This document shows, one piece after another, positions 1 through 5,794 of a DNA stretch of 6,062 nucleotides. The stretch comes from Phyllobacteriaceae bacterium (GTDB lineage: Bacteria; Pseudomonadota; Alphaproteobacteria; Rhizobiales; Rhizobiaceae). A program made the translations under genes and the position numbers. Numbering within the stretch: position 1 is the stretch's first letter; each line of letters starts with the position of its first letter. The stretch is taken from positions 1-6,062 of the forward strand of contig JAHEGF010000205.1 of assembly GCA_024645155.1 (NCBI GenBank). The letters are read 5' to 3'. Below the pieces are notes generated by a model. That model had not been told where the DNA came from, made no database searches, and saw only the letters and a program-made list of their open reading frames with translations.

Positions 1-392
1 TCGATGATCGAGAAAAGGTTGGCGATGTTCTCTACAACCGCGGTCTTTTCAATGCGGTGATTGTCGCAGAAGCCATTCGTGCTGCGCAGGAAAAAACCGG
101 TAAGAAAGTTATCACTGGTGAAGATATGCGCGTCGGCATGGAGAGCTTTGACCTATCGGATGCTCGCATGAAAGAACTTGGCCTGGAAGGCTTTACGGCT
201 CCGATCAAGGCTTCGTGCGCGGATCACGAAGGCGGCGGCGGTGTCTTCATGCAGCAGTGGGATGGTGCAAACTGGGTCAAGACAACCGATCCAATCGCAC
301 CGATGAACGATGTTGTTCGTCCTCTGCTCGAGAAATCGGCTGACGAATATATCGCCGACAAGCCTGACTGGCAGACTCAGTCCTGTTCGTAA
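1..392 (+). CDS. Periplasmic substrate-binding protein of a branched-chain amino acid type ABC importer (3' end only)
   Basis: The reading frame is open from the left edge (first full codon at 3) to the TAA at 390-392, so 129 C-terminal residues are visible and the start lies outside the window. The segment LYNRGLFNAVIVAEAIRAAQ, the central ITGEDMRVGMESFDL and the stretch CADHEGGGGVFMQQWDG match the C-terminal lobe of LivK-like (Peripla_BP_6) proteins, which capture ligand in the periplasm and deliver it to the permease. Two cysteines, at visible codons 72 and 128 (the second next to the C-terminus), could form a disulphide; this is inference. The GTG at 57 is internal and not a start. livF follows downstream, as expected for this transporter class. 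Ligand identity cannot be read from this part; amino acids are the default, but relatives carry other small acids. Confidence 0.88.
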   Translation, partial: DDREKVGDVLYNRGLFNAVIVAEAIRAAQEKTGKKVITGEDMRVGMESFDLSDARMKELGLEGFTAPIKASCADHEGGGGVFMQQWDGANWVKTTDPIAPMNDVVRPLLEKSADEYIADKPDWQTQSCS

Positions 393-426
393 TCTGTGTC
401 TACATGACCTGATTGCATGACAAATC

Positions 427-453
427 GACCGGTCCCGGATTACGGGGCCGGTC
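427..453 (+). promoter_or_regulatory. Strong intergenic hairpin between the binding-protein gene and livF
   Basis: Bases 427-437 pair with 443-453 to give an 11-bp, GC-rich stem with a single G-U wobble (433 with 447) and a 5-base loop. No T-tract follows, so this is not a classic intrinsic terminator. Hairpins placed after the binding-protein gene of importer operons are known to protect the upstream message or partly stop transcription, keeping the binding protein more abundant than the ATPase. That role is inferred here. The structure lies in the 108-base gap between the binding-protein stop and the preferred livF start. Confidence 0.65.
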
Positions 454-500
454 AACCAGACCACAATCTTCAGCCAACCATCCAATACCGGGCCAAAGCC

Positions 501-1337
501 ATGACCGCAGCCGAACACATCGAACCGCAGGAAGCCAAGAGTATTCTTTCGGTCAACAATATCGAGGTCATCTACAATCACGTGATCCTCGTATTGAAGG
601 GTGTATCGCTTACGGTGCCGGAAGGCGGGATCGTAGCCCTGCTTGGTGCCAATGGTGCCGGCAAGACAACAACCCTGAAGGCCGTGTCAAACCTGCTGAA
701 CGCCGAGCGTGGCGAAGTGACAAAGGGCGACATCAAGTTTCAGGGTGAAGAGATCCAGAACCTTTCGCCGGCGGAACTCGTGCGCCGGGGTTGCACACAG
801 GTAATGGAGGGACGCCATTGTTTCGGGCATCTTACGGTTGAAGAAAACCTGCTGACCGGGGCCTTCACGCGGCGTGACGGCTCGGCGGCGATCAAACGTG
901 ATCTGGATATGGTCTACGGCTATTTCCCGCGTCTCAAGGTCAGGCGGACCAGCATGGCCGGATACACATCCGGCGGTGAACAACAAATGGTGGCCATTGG
1001 ACGCGCCTTGATGTCACGCCCCAAGATGATCCTTCTCGATGAACCGTCGATGGGTCTTGCTCCACAGCTGGTGGAAGAGATTTTCGAAATCGTCAAGAAG
1101 CTCAATGAGGAACAGGGCGTTTCCTTCCTGCTCGCCGAACAGAACACAAATATCGCCCTGCGATATGCAAAATACGGCTATATTCTCGAGTCCGGCCGTA
1201 TCGTTCTGGACGGTGAAGCAAAATCGTTGCGAGAGAACGAGGATGTCAAGGAATTCTACCTGGGCGTCGGCGGTGAGGGCCGCCGGTCGTTCCGGGATGT
1301 CAAACACTACAAGCGGCGCAAACGCTGGCTTGCCTAA
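501..1337 (+). CDS. livF: ABC transporter ATP-binding protein, LivF type
   Basis: This is one of the two cytoplasmic ATPases that power a branched-chain amino acid type importer. With the start at 501 the protein has 278 residues. It shows the Walker A loop GANGAGKTT (49-57), the signature SGGEQ (157-161), Walker B MILLDEP (176-182, catalytic E181) and the D-loop SMGLAP. Gln214 in LLAEQNT occupies the switch-His position, as is usual for LivF. The C-terminus carries an extension ending KHYKRRKRWLA, seen in a proteobacterial LivF subgroup. An in-frame ATG at 417 would add 28 residues, but these look non-conserved and would be encoded across the hairpin at 427-453. Neither start has a good Shine-Dalgarno, so 501 was chosen by family length. 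The gene follows the binding-protein gene and is probably the last of its operon. The permeases and LivG are not in view. Confidence 0.9.
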   Translation: MTAAEHIEPQEAKSILSVNNIEVIYNHVILVLKGVSLTVPEGGIVALLGANGAGKTTTLKAVSNLLNAERGEVTKGDIKFQGEEIQNLSPAELVRRGCTQVMEGRHCFGHLTVEENLLTGAFTRRDGSAAIKRDLDMVYGYFPRLKVRRTSMAGYTSGGEQQMVAIGRALMSRPKMILLDEPSMGLAPQLVEEIFEIVKKLNEEQGVSFLLAEQNTNIALRYAKYGYILESGRIVLDGEAKSLRENEDVKEFYLGVGGEGRRSFRDVKHYKRRKRWLA

Positions 1338-1371
1338 AACCATTCAAATTGAACGTGGCGCGCACTAGCCG

Positions 1372-2079
1372 TCAGCTGATCTGACCAAGAATGCCGGGCA
1401 ATTTGCCAAGATCGTCGATTCTGCGGAAGCGCGGATGTGATTCCGGTGGCTCGGCATGTTCAAGGTCCCAGGTCAGATCGTGCGGGACATGTACGCCCCA
1501 GCCCCCGGCCTGAATTACCGGTACGATATCTGATTTCAGCGAGTTGCCGACCATCAGGCTTTGCCGGGCACCATCGCCGTGACGGTCGAATATGTCGATG
1601 TAGCGTTCGGGGCTTTTATCGGCGACAATTTCGACTGCATCAAAATAGTTTCCAAGGCCGGATTGCGCCAATTTGCGTTCCTGATCAAAAAGGTCGCCCT
1701 TTGTAATCAGGATAACGCGGTAGCGTCCGGCAACTGCATCGAGCACCTCTTTGGCATGAGGCAACGTTTCGACTGGATGATCGAGCATGTCACGGCCAGT
1801 CTTGAGGATCTCCCGTATAACGCCGGAACTGACGTTTCCGCCCGTCACCTCCAGTGCAGTCTCGATCATCGAAAGGGTGAAACCCTTCACGCCAAAACCA
1901 TAATAGGCAATATTACGGCGCTCGGCTTCAAGCAATCGGGCCGACACAACTCCCGCATTAGCGTGCCCGCTCAGCATCGCAGTAAAGCGGTCTTCGGTCA
2001 GGCGAAAAATGCGTTCATTGTGCCACAGCGTATCATCGGCATCGAAGCCTATCGCGGTGAGGCGTTCCTTGCGCGCCAT
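1372..2079 (-). CDS. HAD-family hydrolase (haloacid dehalogenase-like phosphatase)
   Basis: The 235-residue product carries all four HAD motifs. Motif I is FDADDTLW (nucleophile D13, acid/base D15), motif II is the Thr in ILITKGD (T126), motif III is K155 in ADKSP, and motif IV is GNSLKSD (178-184). Residues of about 20-105 form the helical cap of a subclass I enzyme, between motifs I and II. Such enzymes usually hydrolyse small phosphate esters such as nucleotides, sugar phosphates or FMN. The substrate cannot be told from the sequence. The ATG at 2079-2077 has GGAG 12 bases upstream, a rather long spacing. The gene converges on livF with 34 bases between the stops and diverges from the cox/pnt operon, so it is probably transcribed alone. 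Length and motifs look intact. Confidence 0.9.
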   Translation of the reverse strand: MARKERLTAIGFDADDTLWHNERIFRLTEDRFTAMLSGHANAGVVSARLLEAERRNIAYYGFGVKGFTLSMIETALEVTGGNVSSGVIREILKTGRDMLDHPVETLPHAKEVLDAVAGRYRVILITKGDLFDQERKLAQSGLGNYFDAVEIVADKSPERYIDIFDRHGDGARQSLMVGNSLKSDIVPVIQAGGWGVHVPHDLTWDLEHAEPPESHPRFRRIDDLGKLPGILGQIS

Positions 2080-2225
2080 TTTCAGATGAAACTCCGGTTC
2101 TCGTCCGATACTATACGTTTTACCTGCAAATAGCGGTGTTTGTGAGGTTAGCGACGAAGCGCGCCATTGCTCTTGCCTATTCTTTTCGCTATTCGATGCG
2201 CACAGGTATCAAATGAGGTCTGACA
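2080..2225. promoter_or_regulatory. Divergent intergenic region, presumed promoters for the HAD gene and the cox/pnt operon
   Basis: These 146 bases separate two divergently transcribed genes, so both promoters should lie here. On the minus strand TATAGT (plus positions 2115-2110) is a reasonable -10 box about 30 bases before the HAD start, but I see no good -35 at the right distance. On the plus strand ATTGCT (2166-2171) and CTATTC (2189-2194) are 17 bases apart and loosely resemble the rhizobial housekeeping consensus CTTGAC-N17-CTATAT. Both assignments are weak. No clear operator palindrome was found. Confidence 0.4.
2215..2218 (+). promoter_or_regulatory. Ribosome binding site of the cox subunit IV gene
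   Basis: GAGG lies 7 bases before the ATG at 2226. This supports translation of the 74-residue ORF and fixes its start. Confidence 0.7.
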
Positions 2226-2450
2226 ATGGCAAATGACGCAAACACCGGTCCGCTCGAAACTGGCGCTGAAATGGACTACGAGGAACATGATCGCACCTAC
2301 TCCTTGTTTATCGCCATGTCCAAATATGGTGCGCTGGCGTGCGCCGCGCTGATGATCGCAATGGCGTTCGGATTTTTCACCAGTGCCGGGTTTATTTCAG
2401 CAACACTCCTGTTTGTGGTAATCGTCGCTGTTGGATTCTTTCTCCTGTAA
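2226..2450 (+). CDS. aa3-type cytochrome c oxidase subunit IV, small membrane protein
   Basis: The 74-residue protein has a short polar N-terminus, then the motif MDYEEHDRTYSLFIAMSKYG (16-35), which resembles the bacterial aa3 oxidase subunit IV family (Pfam COX4_pro_2). Two hydrophobic stretches follow, at about 36-52 and 56-74, ending right at the C-terminus. The Paracoccus subunit is shorter with one helix; a two-helix form is what I recall for rhizobial homologues. In the oxidase this subunit is peripheral and not needed for catalysis. The gene has a good ribosome binding site and lies 85 bases before pntAA on the same strand, an arrangement known in Hyphomicrobiales and suggesting co-transcription. 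It is far from any catalytic oxidase genes in this window. Alternatively it could act with the transhydrogenase; nothing in the sequence decides this. Confidence 0.85.
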   Translation: MANDANTGPLETGAEMDYEEHDRTYSLFIAMSKYGALACAALMIAMAFGFFTSAGFISATLLFVVIVAVGFFLL

Positions 2451-2520
2451 CATTCCCACCAAAAATTGCCGTTCGTCCGGCGAGACAAATTAGTGTCCGG
2501 GGTAAGCTGGCAGCGTAATC

Positions 2521-2527
2521 GAGAGGG
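2521..2527 (+). promoter_or_regulatory. Ribosome binding site of pntAA, supporting a GTG start
   Basis: GAGAGGG sits 8 bases before the GTG at 2536. The N-terminal conservation (FVPKE..ANESRLAVS) begins immediately after this codon, so GTG is the right start. Confidence 0.75.
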
Positions 2528-2535
2528 CAAGACAC

Positions 2536-3843
2536 GTGGCTAGTCTCATTTTTGTGCCGAAGGAAATCGCGGCAAACGAGAGCCGTCTCGCCGTATCTGC
2601 GGATACGGTCAAACGATTGGCAGGCCTTGGTTTCGATGTTGTGGTCGAAAAGGGAGCAGGCGAGGCGTCGAGGATAACCGATGCGGAATTGACCGCAGCC
2701 GGCGCGAAGATTGGCAAGGCCGCTGACGCGACCGGGGCAGATGTTGTCCTGAAAGTGCTTCGACCCGAAGTTTCCGAACTCAAGACTTACAAAAAGGGCG
2801 CGATCGTCATTGCGATTATGGATCCCTTTGGCAACGAAGCGGCGCTGGGCACGATGGCAAAGGCCGGCGTCAGCGGATTTGCAATGGAACTGATGCCGCG
2901 TATCACGCGCGCCCAGGTGATGGACGTTTTGTCGAGTCAGGCAAACCTTGCAGGCTACAAGGCGGTGATTGATGCCGCTGCCGAATATGACCGCGCCATG
3001 CCGATGATGATGACGGCTGCCGGGACTGTCCCCGCTGCCAAGGTGTTTGTGATGGGGGCAGGTGTCGCCGGCCTCCAGGCCATCGCGACCGCCCGCCGGC
3101 TTGGGGCAGTCGTCACCGCAACTGACGTGCGCCCGGCGGCAAAGGAACAGGTCGCCTCTCTTGGCGGCAAATTCGTCGCCGTAGAAGACGACGAATTCAA
3201 GGCTGCCGAAACCGCCGGTGGTTACGCCAAGGAAATGTCGAATGAATATCAGGCCAAGCAGGCGGCGCTTGTTGCCGATCACATCGCCAAGCAGGATATC
3301 GTTATCACGACAGCACTGATACCCGGCAGGCCTGCACCAAAACTGGTGTCGGCTGCGATGGTCAAGTCCATGAAACCGGGCTCCATCCTTGTAGACCTGG
3401 CAGTCGAGCGGGGTGGCAATGTTGAAGGTGCCGTTGCCGGCAAGATTGTCGAAGCCAATGGTGTCAAGATACTAGGCTATCTCAATGTGCCGGGCAGGAT
3501 CGCCGCGTCTGCTTCGCTGCTATACGCCAAAAACCTCTATGCTTTCCTCGAAACGTTTGTGGATAAGGAAAGCAGGAAAATTTCGATCGACATGGAAGAC
3601 GAGCTTGTCAAGGCGACGTTGCTGACCCATGGCGGTGCCGTGGTCCATGCGGCATTTGGCGGCGGCTCCAAAGCAACGGCCAAACCGGCAGCAAAAAAAC
3701 CTGCTGCCAATAAACCTGCTGCGAAAAAGCCTGCTGCTGGCAAGGTGGCAGCGGCGCGAAAGGCTGCACCGGCCAAGCGAGCAACGCCGCGCAAGACAAC
3801 CACGGCCAAAAAGCCGGCTCGAACAAGGGGAGAGACGAAATGA
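2536..3843 (+). CDS. pntAA: NAD(P) transhydrogenase subunit alpha part 1 (NAD(H)-binding domain I) with a long basic tail
   Basis: This is the soluble domain I of proton-translocating transhydrogenase. It binds NAD(H) and passes hydride to NADP+ on PntB at the cytoplasmic face. The 435-residue product aligns along about 375 residues with Rhodospirillum rubrum PntAA (384 residues). Residues equivalent to R. rubrum R127, Q132, D135 and S138 are R122, Q127, D130 and S133. The Rossmann loop is GAGVAGLQ (174-181), followed by D197 (R. rubrum D202) at the end of the next strand. The mobile-loop tyrosine is Y230 in GGYAKEM. Residues 379-435 form an extra tail with 19 Lys/Arg, 19 Ala and 7 Pro but one acidic residue; it looks disordered and H1-like. 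The start is GTG with a good ribosome binding site. The stop overlaps the pntAB start by 4 bases (ATGA). Confidence 0.97.
   Translation: MASLIFVPKEIAANESRLAVSADTVKRLAGLGFDVVVEKGAGEASRITDAELTAAGAKIGKAADATGADVVLKVLRPEVSELKTYKKGAIVIAIMDPFGNEAALGTMAKAGVSGFAMELMPRITRAQVMDVLSSQANLAGYKAVIDAAAEYDRAMPMMMTAAGTVPAAKVFVMGAGVAGLQAIATARRLGAVVTATDVRPAAKEQVASLGGKFVAVEDDEFKAAETAGGYAKEMSNEYQAKQAALVADHIAKQDIVITTALIPGRPAPKLVSAAMVKSMKPGSILVDLAVERGGNVEGAVAGKIVEANGVKILGYLNVPGRIAASASLLYAKNLYAFLETFVDKESRKISIDMEDELVKATLLTHGGAVVHAAFGGGSKATAKPAAKKPAANKPAAKKPAAGKVAAARKAAPAKRATPRKTTTAKKPARTRGETK
3682..3741 (+). repeat. Four tandem 15-bp units encoding KPAA(K/N/G) pentads in the pntAA tail
   Basis: Codons 383-402 read KPAAK, KPAAN, KPAAK, KPAAG. 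The last three units share the DNA core CCTGCTGC; the first uses CCGGCAGCA. The mix of near-identical and diverged codons suggests local duplication followed by drift. The array is in frame and coding, within a Lys/Ala/Pro-rich tail running from about 3670 to 3840. Confidence 0.8.
3826..3832 (+). promoter_or_regulatory. Ribosome binding site of pntAB inside the end of pntAA
   Basis: AGGGGAG is 7 bases before the ATG at 3840 and is read as part of the last codons of pntAA (around TRGE). With the ATGA overlap it points to translational coupling of the two subunits. Confidence 0.75.
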
Positions 3844-4256
3844 GCAATGAACTGCTCGATTCGGCGCTTGATAAACTCGAAGACGCGGTTGCCGCCGTGC
3901 GAATGGCGATTGAAAGCGAAGGCGCGGCTGATGCTGCAGGCGCTGCGGCCCATGCTGCCAGCGGCGGCACGATCGACCCGTTTGTTTTTCGCTTTGCGAT
4001 TTTCGTGATGGCGATCTTTGTCGGCTACTACGTGGTCTGGTCAGTGACACCGGCGCTACATACACCGCTGATGTCGGTTACCAATGCCATCTCGTCGGTT
4101 ATCGTGGTTGGCGCGCTGCTGGCAGTGGGTATATCGGCCAGCGGTTTTGCCACGGGATTTGGTTTTATCGCGTTGGTACTGGCCAGCGTAAACATATTTG
4201 GCGGCTTTCTGGTGACCCAGCGGATGCTTGCCATGTACAAGAAAAAAGAACGGTGA
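3840..4256 (+). CDS. pntAB: NAD(P) transhydrogenase subunit alpha part 2 (membrane domain)
   Basis: This 138-residue membrane subunit supplies the alpha-side helices of the proton channel, as in R. rubrum PntAB (139 residues). Three hydrophobic helices are visible at about 47-69, 83-98 and 106-127. Conserved blocks are HTPLMSVTNAISSVIVVGAL (74-93) and SVNIFGGFLVTQRMLAMYKK (116-135). Before the first helix lies a stretch of about 45 residues that is acidic and alanine-rich (8 Asp/Glu against 2 Lys/Arg in the first 31), probably a helix followed by a flexible Ala/Gly segment. The start overlaps the pntAA stop, and pntB follows after 10 bases. In organisms such as E. coli this part is fused to PntAA, so the gap between the two proteins replaces a covalent linker. 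Confidence 0.95.
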   Translation: MSNELLDSALDKLEDAVAAVRMAIESEGAADAAGAAAHAASGGTIDPFVFRFAIFVMAIFVGYYVVWSVTPALHTPLMSVTNAISSVIVVGALLAVGISASGFATGFGFIALVLASVNIFGGFLVTQRMLAMYKKKER

Positions 4257-4266
4257 GGGCTGACTG

Positions 4267-5664
4267 ATGTCTCCGAATTTCGCAGCCTTCCTCTATCTGA
4301 TCTCGGGTGTCCTGTTCATATTGGCATTGCGCGGGTTGTCGCATCCGTCAACCAGTCGAAAGGGCAACACTTTTGGCATGGTCGGCATGGCGATTGCCAT
4401 TGTGACGACACTGCTGCTAGCGACGCCGTCATTTGGCGGCCTGTTGATGATCGCGGTGGGTCTGGCGCTTGGCGGCGGTGTCGGGGCCTATATTGCCCAG
4501 CGAATTCCGATGACCGCGATGCCGCAGCTGGTTGCCGCTTTTCACAGCCTTGTCGGCCTTGCTGCCGTCATGGTGGCCGCAGCAGCTCTCTACTCGCCGC
4601 AAAGCTTTGGTATCGGAACTCCAAGTGACATTCACAGCCAGGCGCTCGTGGAGATGTCGCTTGGCGTGGCTATCGGCGCGATCACATTCACCGGGTCGAT
4701 TATCGCTTTTCTCAAACTCGATGGACGCATGTCAGGTGCACCGATCCTGCTGCCGATGCGTCACGTCATCAATGGCGGTCTGCTCGCTGGTATCGTCATC
4801 CTGATTGCGGTTCTGGTCGCCGGCGAAAGCCATTTGGTATTCTGGCTGATTGTACTGCTGTCGCTTGCGCTGGGTTTTCTGCTGATCATTCCGATCGGCG
4901 GAGCCGACATGCCGGTTGTGGTATCGATGCTCAATTCATATTCCGGCTGGGCTGCAGCCGGTATCGGCTTTACGCTCGGTAATCTCGCGCTGATCATTAC
5001 CGGCGCATTGGTCGGTTCGTCCGGTGCAATCCTGTCTTACATCATGTGCAAGGGAATGAACCGTTCTTTCATATCGGTCATTCTCGGCGGATTTGGCGGC
5101 GAAACGGTTGCCGCTGCCGATGATGGTGTCGAGCGCAATGTCAAGCTTGGTTCTGCTGATGATGCCGCCTTCCTGATGGCCAATGCATCAAAAGTCATCA
5201 TTGTACCGGGCTACGGCATGGCGGTGGCACAGGCACAGCACGCGCTTCGCGAAATGGCCGACACACTCAAACAGTCCGGCGTAGAGGTCAAATATGCAAT
5301 TCATCCGGTCGCCGGCCGCATGCCCGGCCACATGAATGTACTGCTGGCAGAAGCCAATGTGCCCTATGACGAGGTCTTTGAACTGGAAGACATCAATTCC
5401 GAGTTTGCCCAAGCTGATGTTGCCTATGTGATCGGCGCCAATGATGTGACCAATCCGGCAGCACGCGACGATCCGTCCTCACCGATATTCGGCATGCCAA
5501 TCCTTGATGTAGACAAGGCCAAGACCTGCCTGTTCGTCAAGCGGTCACTTGGCTCCGGTTATGCCGGTATCGACAACACGCTGTTCTACAAGGATGGCAC
5601 GATGATGCTGCTGGGAGACGCCAAGAAGATGACCGAGGAAATCGTCAAGGCGCTGCATGAGTGA
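4267..5664 (+). CDS. pntB: NAD(P) transhydrogenase subunit beta
   Basis: The 465-residue protein joins the main membrane channel to the NADP(H)-binding domain III and couples inward proton flow to reduction of NADP+ by NADH. Residues of about 1-260 hold roughly nine hydrophobic helices. They include the histidine of AFHSLVGLAAV (H93, equivalent to E. coli H91), GGADMPVV (D214, E. coli D213) and MLNSYSGWA (N223, E. coli N222). Domain III occupies about 290-465, with the dinucleotide loop GYGMAVAQAQ (315-324), HPVAGRMPGHMNVLLAEANV (346-365), GANDVTNPAA (390-399, D393) and KRSLGSGYAG (425-434) for the NADP phosphate. Length and motifs are normal, with no key residue missing. GAGGG 7 bases before the ATG is a good ribosome binding site. 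The gene ends the operon and is followed by an intrinsic terminator. Confidence 0.98.
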   Translation: MSPNFAAFLYLISGVLFILALRGLSHPSTSRKGNTFGMVGMAIAIVTTLLLATPSFGGLLMIAVGLALGGGVGAYIAQRIPMTAMPQLVAAFHSLVGLAAVMVAAAALYSPQSFGIGTPSDIHSQALVEMSLGVAIGAITFTGSIIAFLKLDGRMSGAPILLPMRHVINGGLLAGIVILIAVLVAGESHLVFWLIVLLSLALGFLLIIPIGGADMPVVVSMLNSYSGWAAAGIGFTLGNLALIITGALVGSSGAILSYIMCKGMNRSFISVILGGFGGETVAAADDGVERNVKLGSADDAAFLMANASKVIIVPGYGMAVAQAQHALREMADTLKQSGVEVKYAIHPVAGRMPGHMNVLLAEANVPYDEVFELEDINSEFAQADVAYVIGANDVTNPAARDDPSSPIFGMPILDVDKAKTCLFVKRSLGSGYAGIDNTLFYKDGTMMLLGDAKKMTEEIVKALHE

Positions 5665-5694
5665 TCTGACAGATGTATAGTTATCTTTCCCTCG

Positions 5695-5723
5695 AACCCG
5701 GCTACTGTGCCGGGTTTGTTGTT
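5695..5723 (+). terminator. Intrinsic terminator of the cox/pnt operon
   Basis: AACCCGGC (5695-5702) pairs perfectly with GCCGGGTT (5709-5716) around a 6-base loop. A T-rich run, TTTGTTGTT, follows. It lies 30 bases past the pntB stop, the expected place for a rho-independent terminator. Confidence 0.85.
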
Positions 5724-5781
5724 ATTGCCACATAGATTATTTTTTTGACTGATATCTAGACTTGCTTCCGGAGATGTTTTT

Positions 5782-5787
5782 GGGGAG
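5782..5787 (+). promoter_or_regulatory. Ribosome binding site favouring a TTG start for the SRPBCC gene
   Basis: GGGGAG stands 7 bases before the TTG at 5795. The upstream in-frame ATG at 5774 has GGAG directly abutting it with no spacer, so that site could not serve it in the usual way. GGAG (5770-5773) could instead serve the TTG at 5780. Confidence 0.5.
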
Positions 5788-5794
5788 TACCGGC

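Noticed and set aside
417..500. N-terminal extension of livF from an ATG at 417
   Set aside because: The 28 extra residues look non-conserved, there is no Shine-Dalgarno, and the stretch contains an 11-bp hairpin typical of untranslated spacer.
1561..2133. Plus-strand open frame (190 codons) opposite the HAD gene
   Set aside because: The minus-strand product carries all four HAD motifs; the plus-strand product resembles nothing I know and is antisense shadow.
2466..2495. TTGCCG and TTAGTG (18-base spacing) as an internal promoter before pntAA
   Set aside because: The match to a -10 box is poor; the 85-base gap otherwise shows only the pntAA ribosome binding site.
2392..3282. Long minus-strand open frame (296 codons) opposite cox subunit IV and pntAA
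   Set aside because: It lies opposite two clearly real genes, and its product is Cys/His/Arg-rich with no recognisable domain: a shadow of codon bias.
3682..3741. Short direct repeats considered as a CRISPR-like array or regulatory iterons
   Set aside because: The 15-bp period is five codons, in frame, with no spacers; it is a coding pentapeptide repeat.
3520..4065. Minus-strand open frame (181 codons) rich in Arg, Ser and Cys opposite the pntAA tail
   Set aside because: Its repetitive look comes from reading the KPAA repeat DNA backwards, and it lies opposite two real genes.
5745..5750. TTGACT as the -35 of a promoter for the SRPBCC gene
   Set aside because: The bases at the expected -10 distance (5768-5773, CCGGAG) do not resemble a -10 box.
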